Source of the DNA: Pseudomonas songnenensis
GTDB taxonomy: Bacteria; Pseudomonadota; Gammaproteobacteria; Pseudomonadales; Pseudomonadaceae
DNA: 64,000 bases
Direction: 5' to 3'
NCBI RefSeq assembly: GCF_003696315.1
Contig: NZ_RFFN01000004.1
Span: 312,634-376,633 of the forward strand
The notes beneath the pieces were generated by a model that was not told the DNA's origin, did not search any database, and saw only the letters and a program-made list of their open reading frames with translations. Position numbers and translations under genes: made by a program. This document shows positions 17,776-26,338 of the stretch, piece by piece (within the stretch, counting starts at the first letter, position 1; every line of letters begins with the position of its first letter).

Positions 17776-19134
17776 ATGGCTTACGACTTCGATCTATTCG
17801 TCATCGGCGCAGGTTCCGGTGGTGTGCGTGCGGCGCGGTTCGCTGCGGGTTTTGGTGCCAGGGTGGCCGTTGCCGAAAGTCGCTATCTGGGTGGCACCTG
17901 CGTCAATGTCGGCTGCGTGCCGAAGAAGCTGCTGGTCTACGGTGCACACTACGCTGAGGACATCGGTCAGGCGCAGGGTTACGGATGGACCATCGATGGT
18001 GCGACCTTCGACTGGAAAACTCTGATCGCCAACAAGGACCGTGAGATCCAGCGTCTGAACGGCATCTACCGCAGCATCCTGGTGGACAGCGGCGTAACTC
18101 TTCTGCAGGCGCATGCGCGACTGGTCGACGCGCATACCGTCGAGGTCGAAGGCAAACGCTATAGCGCCGAGCATATCCTGATCGCCACCGGCGGCTGGCC
18201 GCACGTTCCGGAAATCGCTGGTCGCGAATATGCCATTACGTCCAACGAGGCGTTCTATCTCGAATCCCTGCCGCGCCGGGTGCTGGTCGTCGGTGGCGGC
18301 TACATCGCCGTTGAATTCGCCTCGATCTTCCATGGCTGCGGTGCGGATACCACGTTGCTATATCGCGGCGAGCTGTTCTTGCGCGGTTTCGATGGCTCGC
18401 TTCGCGACCACCTGAAGGACGAGATGATCAAGAAGGGCGTGGACCTGCAATTCAACGCCGACATCGTACATATCGACAAGCAGGCCGATGGCAGCCTGCT
18501 CGCGACGCTGGAAGACGGCCGCACCCTGGAGGCGGACTGCATCTTCTACGCGACGGGCCGCCGTCCAATGCTGGACAACCTGGGGCTGGAGCAGGCCGGC
18601 GTCGCGCTGGACGCCCGAGGTTTTATCGCCGTCGACGATGAGTACCGCACCTCGGTGTCTTCCATTCTGGCAATCGGTGACGTGATCGGTCGCATCCAGC
18701 TGACGCCGGTGGCATTGGCCGAAGGCATGGCGGTCGCGCGCCGGCTGTTCAAGCCCGAGCAATACCGCAAGGTGGACTACGCAACCATCCCCACCGCCGT
18801 ATTCAGCCTGCCGAACATGGCAACAGTCGGCTTGACCGAAGAGGAGGCGCGCGAGAAGAGCTACCAGGTCACCATCTTCGAAAGTCGCTTCCGACCGATG
18901 AAGCTGACCATGACCGATAGCCTGGAGCGCAGTTTGATGAAGCTGGTGGTGGACGCGAAAACCGACCGTGTACTCGGCTGCCATATGGCCGGGCCGGAGG
19001 CCGGCGAGATCATACAGGGGCTGGCCGTGGCGCTGAAGGCGGGCGCTACCAAGCAGGTGTTCGACGAAACCATGGGTATCCATCCGACGGCGGCCGAAGA
19101 GTTCGTCACCATGCGTACGCCGGCCGCCATCTGA
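17776..19134 (+). CDS. gorA: Glutathione-disulfide reductase
   Basis: A 452-aa flavoprotein that reduces oxidised glutathione with NADPH. It has the FAD-binding [11 protein letters not shown], the redox-active disulphide motif [13 protein letters not shown], the NADPH-binding [10 protein letters not shown], and the C-terminal interface motif [16 protein letters not shown]. The start ATG at 17776 has AAGGAGA upstream; a long N-terminal in-frame extension from 17647 lacks coding support. It is transcribed divergently from the VOC gene, with a gap of 70 nt. Confidence 0.94.
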   Translation: MAYDFDLFVIGAGSGGVRAARFAAGFGARVAVAESRYLGGTCVNVGCVPKKLLVYGAHYAEDIGQAQGYGWTIDGATFDWKTLIANKDREIQRLNGIYRSILVDSGVTLLQAHARLVDAHTVEVEGKRYSAEHILIATGGWPHVPEIAGREYAITSNEAFYLESLPRRVLVVGGGYIAVEFASIFHGCGADTTLLYRGELFLRGFDGSLRDHLKDEMIKKGVDLQFNADIVHIDKQADGSLLATLEDGRTLEADCIFYATGRRPMLDNLGLEQAGVALDARGFIAVDDEYRTSVSSILAIGDVIGRIQLTPVALAEGMAVARRLFKPEQYRKVDYATIPTAVFSLPNMATVGLTEEEAREKSYQVTIFESRFRPMKLTMTDSLERSLMKLVVDAKTDRVLGCHMAGPEAGEIIQGLAVALKAGATKQVFDETMGIHPTAAEEFVTMRTPAAI

Positions 19135-19144
19135 GGACAGGTAG

Positions 19145-19167
19145 GCGTGCTGCCTTGCGCAGCACGC
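19145..19167. terminator. Terminator between gorA and the copper chaperone gene
   Basis: A perfect 9-bp stem (GCGTGCTGC / GCAGCACGC) with a 5-nt loop between convergent genes. Confidence 0.65.
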
Positions 19168-19175
19168 CGCTCGAC

Positions 19176-19679
19176 TCAGTGATGATGACCGGTTGCGGTA
19201 TTGCCGGATGCCGGCGCATCGACCTCGATGCTCACCTCGGTAGTAATCTCGGCACCGCTTTCGAACTGCAGGGTCACCGGGAAACTCTCGCCGGCAACTA
19301 GGGGCTGCTTCAGTCCGAACAGCATTACGTGGTTCCCGCCCGGCTTGAATTCCACCTTGCCGGCCGCCGGTACCTCCACCGAATCGATCTGCTGCATCTT
19401 CATCATGTCGCCCTGGTGCACATGGGTGTGCAGCTCGGTCTTATCTGCCCGCGACGTCTGCGCTCCGATCAGGCGTTGAGGTTGCTGACCGCGATTTTCC
19501 AGAACGAAATAGACCGCCCCGGTGGGCGCGGTCGGCGGCATCGCGCGCGACCAAGCCTGGCTGATGGCGAGTTCAGGCGCCGCTTGTACAGCGGTTTGGT
19601 GGTCGTGGTTATGTTCCTGCGCAACGGCAGTCAGGCAGAGCGCCGCGACAGAGCCGGCAGCCAGTAAGCGAAGCAGCAT
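19176..19679 (-). CDS. PCu(A)C-type periplasmic copper chaperone
   Basis: A 167-aa exported protein. A signal peptide covers residues 1-20 (cleavage about AVA|QE), followed by a His-rich linker. The conserved copper-binding His/Met pattern is H84 with a Met cluster at 92-95, and then HVM at 117-119, as in PCu(A)C/DUF461 chaperones that deliver Cu(I) to cytochrome oxidase. The C-terminus ends in HHH. The start is the ATG at 19679, which has GGAG upstream. It stands alone, with no cox or sco genes nearby. Confidence 0.85.
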   Translation of the reverse strand: MLLRLLAAGSVAALCLTAVAQEHNHDHQTAVQAAPELAISQAWSRAMPPTAPTGAVYFVLENRGQQPQRLIGAQTSRADKTELHTHVHQGDMMKMQQIDSVEVPAAGKVEFKPGGNHVMLFGLKQPLVAGESFPVTLQFESGAEITTEVSIEVDAPASGNTATGHHH

Positions 19680-20060
19680 GACAAAACTCCAGTTCCATTG
19701 AGATTGCGCCATATTACGCCGCTCAAGCCGCAGCGGTACTCGCAAACGCTCTGGCGACTGCTGAGCAGGCTTTAGCAGCCAGCATCGGCGGGTGCGGTGC
19801 GTCGATTTGCCACAGGTGCACCAGTCACACTATATTGCGACGCCGCGGTCTATCCACACCTTGGCCGCCTGAGGCGTTGCATCGTTGCGCTGGGTGTTCC
19901 GCTCGCCCATGATCCGGCGGCGCTCGATTCGGCGCTCCCATTCTGCAAGTCGAGCAAGCCCCTTGTAGAAACCAGTCTGCACACTTCTTTCACCTCGGTC
20001 CTGATGGGGACATACCTCGGTTGTTTTTCGCGATCCCGCGAGACGGCGACGAGTGTTTAT
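19680..20060. other. 381-nt gap before the sialidase-like gene
   Basis: An open frame continues upstream from the sialidase-like gene to 19797 but has poor codon bias and no ribosome site, so it is treated as non-coding. The only signals are AT-rich patches near 19820-19840 and 20040-20070. No promoter could be assigned with confidence. Confidence 0.4.
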
Positions 20061-21371
20061 ATGGATATGGTTTCTATGGGCTCTGGAAAATCGCGGTTTT
20101 TTGTATCTTGTCTCGGTGCAGCTGTTCTCGTTTCCATTTTCACCGTTAGCTGGTGGCTACATCCGAACCGTGCAGTCTCCGGCTTTGCAGTAGCCGCTGG
20201 TTCCGTTGTTTTGCCGGGCGCCACAACCCCGTTCTACAGCACCCGCTTTGCATCTTCCGATCTCGACGAGTTCGTGCATGCGTCATCAGTGACATCGCTT
20301 CCAGATGGCGGGTTGATGGCCGTCTGGTTCGCAGGTTCGCGCGAGGGCGCCGCGGACGTCCAGATCCGTGGAGCACGCTATGACGCTCTGGCGGCGGAGT
20401 GGGGTGAAGAACTGGTCCTGGCAACCCGTGAATCGACCCAACAAGCCACCCGCAAGCACATACGCAAACTGGGCAATCCGGTCATCGCCCTGGCTCCAGA
20501 CAACAGGCTGTGGCTTTTCTATGTGTCCGTATCCATTGGCGGCTGGGCTGGCAGTGCCATCAACACCATGTATTCGGATGACTTTGGCGAAAGCTGGTCA
20601 ACGCCCAGGCAACTGATCACCACGCCGTTCCTGAACATCAGCACACTGGTGCGCAACGCCCCGGTATTTCATCGCGACGGCACCATTGGTCTACCGGTCT
20701 ATCACGAGTTCCTCGGCAAGTTCGCCGAGTACCTTTACATCAGCCCAACCGGCGATGTGGTCGGTAAGAGCCGAATCAGCATGGGCACCGATTCGCTGCA
20801 GCCCACGGTAGTGCCGATGGACGAGCAGAACGCCATCGCAATGCTGCGTTACGCAGGTGTGACACATCACCGTGTGCTGGCCAGCCGCACCGAGGATGCC
20901 GGCAGGACCTGGAGCAAGCCTTTCCCCATTGATCCGGCCAATCCCAACTCGGCACTCGCGGCAGTGGCCACACCGAATCACGGGCTGCTGGTCGCATTGA
21001 ACGATCTTGAGGACGGCCGCTTCCGCCTTCGCCTGATGGAAACCAACTCCAGCCTCGAACTCTGGAAGCCGGTAATCGATCTGGACGAGTCTCCCGATCC
21101 GGAAGGCAATCCGTTCAGCCCGCAGGCCTATCGGGAAATCATCGGCGACAAGTTCCGTCTCTCCAGCGGGCCGCGCCGTCTCTCGCTGGTGGATGAGTTT
21201 CTGACGAACCTTGACCAGCGCGTTTGCAAGACACACGGCTGCGACTTCGAATACGAATATCCCTATTTCATCCGGAGTGCCGACGGCCTGTACCACCTGG
21301 TTTATTCCTGGAACAACACGTTTATCAAACACGTCAGCTTCAATGATGCCTGGCTAATGGAGCAGCTCTGA
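20061..21371 (+). CDS. Membrane-anchored sialidase-like protein (BNR/Asp-box family)
   Basis: A 436-aa protein whose N-terminus (after a short basic segment) is a single hydrophobic anchor of about 20 residues, so most of it lies outside the inner membrane. The region VTSLPDGGLMAVWFAGSREGA is typical of BNR-repeat sialidase-like proteins. Two Asp-boxes are seen (SDDFGESW and TEDAGRTW). The fold is a six-bladed beta-propeller; sialidase activity itself is unproven. The ATG at 20061 is preferred, and ATGs at 20067 and 20076 are alternatives. It overlaps the next gene by 1 nt (TGATG). Confidence 0.75.
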   Translation: MDMVSMGSGKSRFFVSCLGAAVLVSIFTVSWWLHPNRAVSGFAVAAGSVVLPGATTPFYSTRFASSDLDEFVHASSVTSLPDGGLMAVWFAGSREGAADVQIRGARYDALAAEWGEELVLATRESTQQATRKHIRKLGNPVIALAPDNRLWLFYVSVSIGGWAGSAINTMYSDDFGESWSTPRQLITTPFLNISTLVRNAPVFHRDGTIGLPVYHEFLGKFAEYLYISPTGDVVGKSRISMGTDSLQPTVVPMDEQNAIAMLRYAGVTHHRVLASRTEDAGRTWSKPFPIDPANPNSALAAVATPNHGLLVALNDLEDGRFRLRLMETNSSLELWKPVIDLDESPDPEGNPFSPQAYREIIGDKFRLSSGPRRLSLVDEFLTNLDQRVCKTHGCDFEYEYPYFIRSADGLYHLVYSWNNTFIKHVSFNDAWLMEQL

Positions 21372-21988
21372 TGCCTGGACTCTGGCAAGCGCATCTGACC
21401 TTTGCGCTATTTGCATTCGTTGTTCTTCCCGGCTTTGGCCTCGGCCGGCTTGCCCAGGGGCTTGTTTTGCTGCTTCTTCTGGCGGTCAGCTTCGTTAGCG
21501 TGGATGGGCTTTCCCTTGCTGCGTACATGCGCAGTTTCACCGAGGACGTCGCAATCACGACGCTGGTGGCGCTGGCTTTCTTCGCTGCGCTGCGCATGGG
21601 CCTGCTGGACGCGCCCAGTCACAGTGCTCGCGTACAGCTACTGATCGTGATGGCGGCGCTGGCGCTGTTTCTGTATCCGGCAACGATGGGGCTTTCCCAC
21701 CTGGATCCCTATCAATTGGGCTACGACCCGCGGCCTTTGATTGTGACTGTGGGCGTGCTGGCCTTTGGGCTGCTGCTGCTGAAGAACTGGCAGGGGGTGA
21801 GCATGCTCGGTCTTGCCACCCTGGCGTTCAGCCTCGGGCTCAAGCCTTCGCCTAACTATTGGGACTATCTGCTCGACCCGTTCATCGCCTTGTTCAGCTG
21901 CGCCGCGTTGATCGGCTATGCAGTCAGGGTAGTCGCACGCAAGGCAACGAAGGCATCGCAACAACTGAATCAGCCGACGAGCCTGTGA
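21371..21988 (+). CDS. Polytopic inner-membrane protein of unknown function
   Basis: A 205-aa hydrophobic protein with about six predicted helices and no recognised family. It starts on the ATG that overlaps the sialidase-like stop codon, so the pair is translationally coupled. It also lies 37 nt before an LtaS-like transferase gene. Its conserved position suggests that it assists export or modification of a cell-surface glycolipid, but this is inference. Confidence 0.7.
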   Translation: MPGLWQAHLTFALFAFVVLPGFGLGRLAQGLVLLLLLAVSFVSVDGLSLAAYMRSFTEDVAITTLVALAFFAALRMGLLDAPSHSARVQLLIVMAALALFLYPATMGLSHLDPYQLGYDPRPLIVTVGVLAFGLLLLKNWQGVSMLGLATLAFSLGLKPSPNYWDYLLDPFIALFSCAALIGYAVRVVARKATKASQQLNQPTSL

Positions 21989-22025
21989 TGGTCGGGCTGC
22001 GCTATTTGACGATTCGAGGAATGGA

Positions 22026-24065
22026 ATGATGGGTTGGGTTCGCTCGCGGCGGTTGCACTACTGGCTCGGTGCGGTCGGGATTCTGTTCCTCACGCTGGCC
22101 GTGTTGCGCGGGATCTTCTTCGTTGGCTTCTCGGGTTTCGAGGCCAGCGCGCTAGGTGATGTCGACGCCGTGCCGGAAACGCTGGGCATCGGCCTGCGCT
22201 TCGACCTTCGCCTGGCCATCCTGCTGATGCTGCCAATTGCCTTGCTGGCGTGGCTGCCCAAATGGAACCTGACCCGCTCGCGAACCCTTCGTTGGCTTGC
22301 GCGCCTTTATCTCGCGCTGGCGCTCGGAGCGGTGCTGCTGGTCTACATCATCGATTTCGGCCATTACGCCTACCTGGGCGTGCGCATCAACGCCACGGTG
22401 TTGCGCTTTCTCGAAGATGCACAGATTTCGACCGACATGGTCTGGCAAACCTATCCGGTGGTCTGGATCACCCTCGGCTGGGCTGCCGCCACTGCTCTGG
22501 TCTGGTGGCTGCTGCTGCGTATCGAGCGTGTCACGCTGGATCGCCCGGCAAGACCCATCAGCCGCCTTTCGCTGATCTGGGGCAGCGCTTTGATGGTGGC
22601 CGCCGTCTTCGTCGCAATTCTGGGCCGCGTCGATAACATCAACCTGGAAAATCCGGTGCCGTTGCGTTGGAGCGATGCGTTCTTCTCCGGCGACAACCAG
22701 ATTGCCGCGCTCGGCCTTAACCCGGTTATCTTCCTCTACGACACCCTGAAAGTGCCGAACCAGCCATACGATCGAAAGCAGGTCGAGGCTCACTACGATG
22801 TCGTCAGCCGCTACCTGAGTGTCGACCAGCCTGATGCGAAATCGCTGAATTTCAGCCGGGAGCAGGGCGCCCAGCCCTATGCACTTGCCGACAAGCGACC
22901 AAACGTCGTCTTCGTCATGCTCGAATCGCTGGGAACCAGTGCCGTGGGTGCGTATGGCAACCCGCTGAATCCAACGCCCAACATCGATCGACTGGCCCAG
23001 CAGAGCTGGTTCTTCAAGAACTTCTACGTGCCCGTGACGGGCACGGCGAAAACGGTCTGGGCCAGCATCTCCGGCGTGCCCGACGTATCACGTCAGGAAA
23101 CTGCAACGCGTAACCCACTGATTACCCGCCAGCACAGTCTGATCAACGCGCTGCAGGGGTACGACAAGTACTACATGATCGGCGGCAACTCCGGCTGGGC
23201 GAACATGAATGCGCTGATTCGCCAAAGCATCGACGACGTTCAGCTGTACGAAGAGCGCCACTGGAAATCGCCGATGGTCGATGTATGGGGCGTGTCGGAT
23301 CTGGATCTGTTCAAGGAAAGCGACCGGATATTGCGTGAACAGGGGGAGGGCAGGCCTTTCTTCGCCTACATCCAGACGGCGGGTAACCACCGGCCATTCA
23401 CCATTCCCAAACAGAACGACGGTTTCGAAGTACGCGATCTGCCGCTAGAGACCGTGCAAGGCGCCGGCTCCCGCAGCCTGGCGCAATACAACGCGGTCCG
23501 ACTTCTGGACTTCAACATCGGGCGCCTGATGGAAATCGCGCAGGAAGGCGGCTGGTATGACAACACCATCTTCGTGATGTTTGGCGACCACAACACTCGC
23601 ATCAGCCAGATACCGCACATGCCGCCGGCGTTCGAAAAGCTGGGCCTGGAGAGCAATCATGTCCCATTGTTGATCCACGCCCCGAAGCTCCTGGAGCCAC
23701 GCGTGATCGAAGAGGCCGTGGGGCTCGCCGACCTGCTGCCGACGGTGCTGGGCATGGCGGGAATGGAATACCGCAATGGCGCGATGGGTCGCGATATCCA
23801 GCAGCCGGCACCTGAAGGCGAGCGGGTTGTTCCGCTTGTTCTGCGAGAAGGAACGTTTCCGCTTATCGGCGGTGTTACCAAGGACTTCCTGTTGCAGATG
23901 CAGCACGACGGCAGCCAGCCGAGCCTGCATGACATCGCCTCAGCGGAGCCACTGGTCGACGTCGCCGAGCAATACCCTGAAGAGTTCCAGCGGCTGGTCA
24001 AGCTGACACGGGGGCTTCACGAGACGTCGCGGCTGATGCTCTATCAGAACGTCAGGAAAGACTGA
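22026..24065 (+). CDS. LtaS/OpgB-like phosphoglycerol transferase (sulfatase fold)
   Basis: A 679-aa protein with five N-terminal membrane helices (residues 10-215) and a periplasmic sulfatase domain. The conserved PNVVFVMLES and GTAKTVWAS segments (Thr about 340-343) mark the metal-binding and catalytic threonine region, and FGDHN supplies metal ligands. Relatives transfer phosphoglycerol from phosphatidylglycerol to glycans and release diacylglycerol. GAGGA at 22016-22020 precedes the ATG at 22026; ATG 22029 is also possible. The diacylglycerol kinase gene is convergent and next door. Confidence 0.85.
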   Translation: MMGWVRSRRLHYWLGAVGILFLTLAVLRGIFFVGFSGFEASALGDVDAVPETLGIGLRFDLRLAILLMLPIALLAWLPKWNLTRSRTLRWLARLYLALALGAVLLVYIIDFGHYAYLGVRINATVLRFLEDAQISTDMVWQTYPVVWITLGWAAATALVWWLLLRIERVTLDRPARPISRLSLIWGSALMVAAVFVAILGRVDNINLENPVPLRWSDAFFSGDNQIAALGLNPVIFLYDTLKVPNQPYDRKQVEAHYDVVSRYLSVDQPDAKSLNFSREQGAQPYALADKRPNVVFVMLESLGTSAVGAYGNPLNPTPNIDRLAQQSWFFKNFYVPVTGTAKTVWASISGVPDVSRQETATRNPLITRQHSLINALQGYDKYYMIGGNSGWANMNALIRQSIDDVQLYEERHWKSPMVDVWGVSDLDLFKESDRILREQGEGRPFFAYIQTAGNHRPFTIPKQNDGFEVRDLPLETVQGAGSRSLAQYNAVRLLDFNIGRLMEIAQEGGWYDNTIFVMFGDHNTRISQIPHMPPAFEKLGLESNHVPLLIHAPKLLEPRVIEEAVGLADLLPTVLGMAGMEYRNGAMGRDIQQPAPEGERVVPLVLREGTFPLIGGVTKDFLLQMQHDGSQPSLHDIASAEPLVDVAEQYPEEFQRLVKLTRGLHETSRLMLYQNVRKD

Positions 24066-24086
24066 GGCCGTCGGGGCTGATGGCAA

Positions 24087-24119
24087 GCGGCGGGATGCCA
24101 ATGCGCAAGGTCCCGCCGC
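24087..24119. terminator. Terminator between the LtaS-like gene and dgkA
   Basis: GCGGCGGGA / TCCCGCCGC, a perfect 9-bp stem with a 15-nt loop in the 57-nt gap between convergent genes. Confidence 0.5.
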
Positions 24120-24122
24120 GGC

Positions 24123-24509
24123 TCAATAGAGGATCATCACCCAGGTTACCGCCACGATGACAAGAGACAGCAGCTGGGCGGCGCTGCCCATGTCTTTTGC
24201 ATTCTTGGACAAGGGGTGGAGCTCATAGGAAATTCGGTCGATGGTTGCTTCGATCGCGGAATTCACCAGCTCGATAACCAGCGTCAGCAGCGGCACAATG
24301 ACCAGTAGCACGCGTTCTATCCGGCTTACCTCGAAGGTGAACGCCAGAGGGATCAGTACGGCGTTCAACAGCAGCAGCTGGCGAAAGGCAGCTTCACCGA
24401 CTACCGCGGCGCGAATGCCTGCAATGGAATAGCCAAGCGCTCTGAGGATCCTCTTCAGACCTTGATGCCCTTTGAGTGATTGCGCGTTAAGGTCTTCAAT
24501 GCTGCTCAT
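24123..24509 (-). CDS. dgkA: Diacylglycerol kinase
   Basis: A 128-aa small membrane kinase with three transmembrane helices. The family signature ELVNSAIEATIDR is at about residues 81-93 and NAKDMGSAAQ follows. It phosphorylates diacylglycerol to phosphatidic acid and so recycles diacylglycerol left by phosphoglycerol transfer. This fits the neighbouring LtaS-like gene, although the two are convergent rather than co-transcribed. Confidence 0.95.
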   Translation of the reverse strand: MSSIEDLNAQSLKGHQGLKRILRALGYSIAGIRAAVVGEAAFRQLLLLNAVLIPLAFTFEVSRIERVLLVIVPLLTLVIELVNSAIEATIDRISYELHPLSKNAKDMGSAAQLLSLVIVAVTWVMILY

Positions 24510-24803
24510 ATCGGTCTTCCTGACGAAGTGGGCAGCAGTATAAACAGCTGCAGGGCTCCAATGGCAGGCGAGCCAATTCGCATCAAACGCGCAGCCCGAG
24601 CATTGCGATAGCCGACGATAGCAAATCGGCTGAGCCGAAGGGCAAGCGGAACGTAGCGGTTAACGGTACTTGAGCGCTCACCAAGCAAAGTACGTAAATA
24701 CGCTATTTAACATAATATAGATTATGCGAAGTAAGACGTTGCATGATGAGGGGCTCTTCTTGTCCCTGGTCAGCCTCCATCCCGCTACAAATGGTGCTGG
24801 CTG

Positions 24804-25688
24804 CTATTTCGCCCCACGAAACGCAGCGCGAAATTCGCTGGGTTTGATACCGGCCTGCTTTCTGAAGAACCGGCTGAAATACGCAGCGTCTCCGTAGCCG
24901 AGTTCATGAGCGATCTGCTGGATATCCAGCGCGGTGTACGCGAGTTGTCGTTGTGCTTCGCGCACGATTCGCTCGTTGATCACGGCTGTCGGTGATTCGC
25001 CGAGTTCTTCGCGGCAGGCTCGGCCCAGTGTGGCCGGCGTGACGCCTAGTGCTTCGGCGTACAGGGTAAGCGGCCAATGCTGCTTGAACTTCTGGTCAAC
25101 CAGATCGCGAAACTGCCCAAGCAGTGTCGATCGTCTGCTGTTGGCTGGCCTGACGGGCACTGCCGGCTGTTCCAGACGCGTGATCTTTACCAGCAAGGCG
25201 ATCAGCAATGCATGTCCGGCAGCCACGTTGCCGCGCTCCTGGCCTTGCGCTTCGCTTTGGATCATCTGAATCAGCGGCCAGATGGGCTCCGTGCCGTCTG
25301 TATTCCATGGCAAGGGAATCACCGTCGGACGTTGCATCAATGCCAGCAGATCGCCGGACAGGATGCGTGCCATGGACTCTAATGGGCGCTGCGCCGCGGT
25401 GATGACCGGCCCGTCTGTTTCCCCGCTGTAGCGAAAGGCATGCACGGTACGTTGCGGCAGCAAGATCAGGCACGGTGCATGAAACGCCATACGGCTGTTT
25501 TCCAATGACACTTCGCCCTCGCCGCTACGAACGTAAACGACCTGCAACAGTGAGTCATGTTGGTGTGGCCTGATCTCACGATGATGCATGTCGCCGCGAT
25601 CGCTGATCCATTCCAGGTGCAACAGGTCCTGCCAAGCTGGCAGCGCCGCCTGCCCGTACAGGGCGTAATTGGGAATGCGTTTGCTCAT
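24804..25688 (-). CDS. AraC family transcriptional regulator (PobR-like)
   Basis: A 294-aa protein with an N-terminal cupin-like sensor domain (HHREIRPHQHDSLLQVVYVRSG, about residues 38-60) and a C-terminal pair of helix-turn-helix motifs (LTLYAEALGVTPATLGRACRE and DIQQIAHELGYGDAAYFSRFFRKQAG). The layout matches AraC regulators of aromatic catabolism such as PobR. The target is unknown, as no pobA or other catabolic gene is adjacent. The ATG at 25688 is used; a TTG 9 nt upstream is possible. The upstream region is 368 nt. Confidence 0.85.
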   Translation of the reverse strand: MSKRIPNYALYGQAALPAWQDLLHLEWISDRGDMHHREIRPHQHDSLLQVVYVRSGEGEVSLENSRMAFHAPCLILLPQRTVHAFRYSGETDGPVITAAQRPLESMARILSGDLLALMQRPTVIPLPWNTDGTEPIWPLIQMIQSEAQGQERGNVAAGHALLIALLVKITRLEQPAVPVRPANSRRSTLLGQFRDLVDQKFKQHWPLTLYAEALGVTPATLGRACREELGESPTAVINERIVREAQRQLAYTALDIQQIAHELGYGDAAYFSRFFRKQAGIKPSEFRAAFRGAK

Positions 25689-25759
25689 GGTGGCCAAGGA
25701 GCCGAAGTGACCTCAATGCACTGATTGTCCTGGTGCTTGTTGAATTTGTCACATGCGGC

Positions 25760-25970
25760 TGTCGTTAAATGTCAGTCCTGTGGCAACAGGTGCTGGCGAC
25801 GCCCTCTCCTCTCGAGCTGACTTCATCGCTGGACGCTGCGAAGCGCTTTTTCACTGCCTCTGCGCGCTAGCCGCGGGCGCACGGCGTTCAGTTCTCGCTT
25901 ATTGACTGAGTACTTCGTTGGCCCTGTCCACCTTCAGGCTGCCTGCCTCGTGGCAGCCGCGTTTATTTTG
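25760..25970 (+). ncRNA. Candidate orphan small RNA upstream of the DUF2790 gene
   Basis: An intrinsic terminator (GGCTGCC / GGCAGCC at 25937-25958, followed by GCGTTTATTTTG) lies on the plus strand with no coding gene upstream on that strand; the AraC gene reads away. Such an orphan terminator suggests a transcript starting between about 25740 and 25830. No known RNA family was recognised and no clean promoter was identified, so extent and identity are uncertain. Confidence 0.25.
25937..25970 (+). terminator. Rho-independent terminator without an upstream gene
   Basis: A 7-bp perfect GC-rich stem with an 8-nt loop and a T-rich tail (GTTTATTTTG), 87 nt before the DUF2790 start codon. It could also act as an attenuator in the DUF2790 leader. 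Confidence 0.6.
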
Positions 25971-26056
25971 ACGCCTGCCGGTCGGCGGCGCCGTTTTGCA
26001 TGGTCTGTCAGCCTGTCGATCCGTCGCAGCTGCACAGGCCCTTCTGGAGGTTACCC

Positions 26057-26296
26057 GTGAAAAGACTGAACCTGATCTGGATTGCCGGTCTGGCCCTCAG
26101 CGCCCAGTGGGCGTATGCCGATGAACCCAAGTCCTACCAGTACGGCGACAAACTGGACATCGCCAAGGTGGTGTCGATGGAAGTCCCGGCAGGTGGTTGC
26201 GAAATCGTGCAGGCCAGGATGATCTACGTGGATTCCAAGGGCGAAACCCACGAAACCACCTACCTGCGTCAGGGTCCGGACTGCATAGACCACTGA
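26057..26296 (+). CDS. DUF2790 family exported small protein
   Basis: A 79-aa protein starting with GTG at 26057, preceded by TGGAGG at 26045-26050. A signal peptide covers about residues 1-20 (ALSAQWAYA). The mature part follows the DUF2790 pattern: DIAKVVSMEVPAGGCEIVQARMIYVDSKG, then TYLRQGPDC, with two cysteines probably forming a disulphide. These proteins are frequent in Pseudomonas, are often induced by metals or stress, and have no assigned function. It is convergent with the curlin-repeat gene, 42 nt apart. Confidence 0.85.
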   Translation: MKRLNLIWIAGLALSAQWAYADEPKSYQYGDKLDIAKVVSMEVPAGGCEIVQARMIYVDSKGETHETTYLRQGPDCIDH

Positions 26297-26338
26297 AAAC
26301 GCAGTGTGACCGCCAATCGGTTGCGCCCGCTAAGGCCC

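Noticed and set aside
19797..20060. N-terminal extension of the sialidase-like protein
   Set aside because: It adds 88 residues with poor codon bias before a classical basic-hydrophobic anchor; the shorter start is more plausible.
25781..25795. Sigma-54-like TGGCA...TGCT near the orphan terminator
   Set aside because: The GG and GC elements are separated by 8 bp instead of 10.
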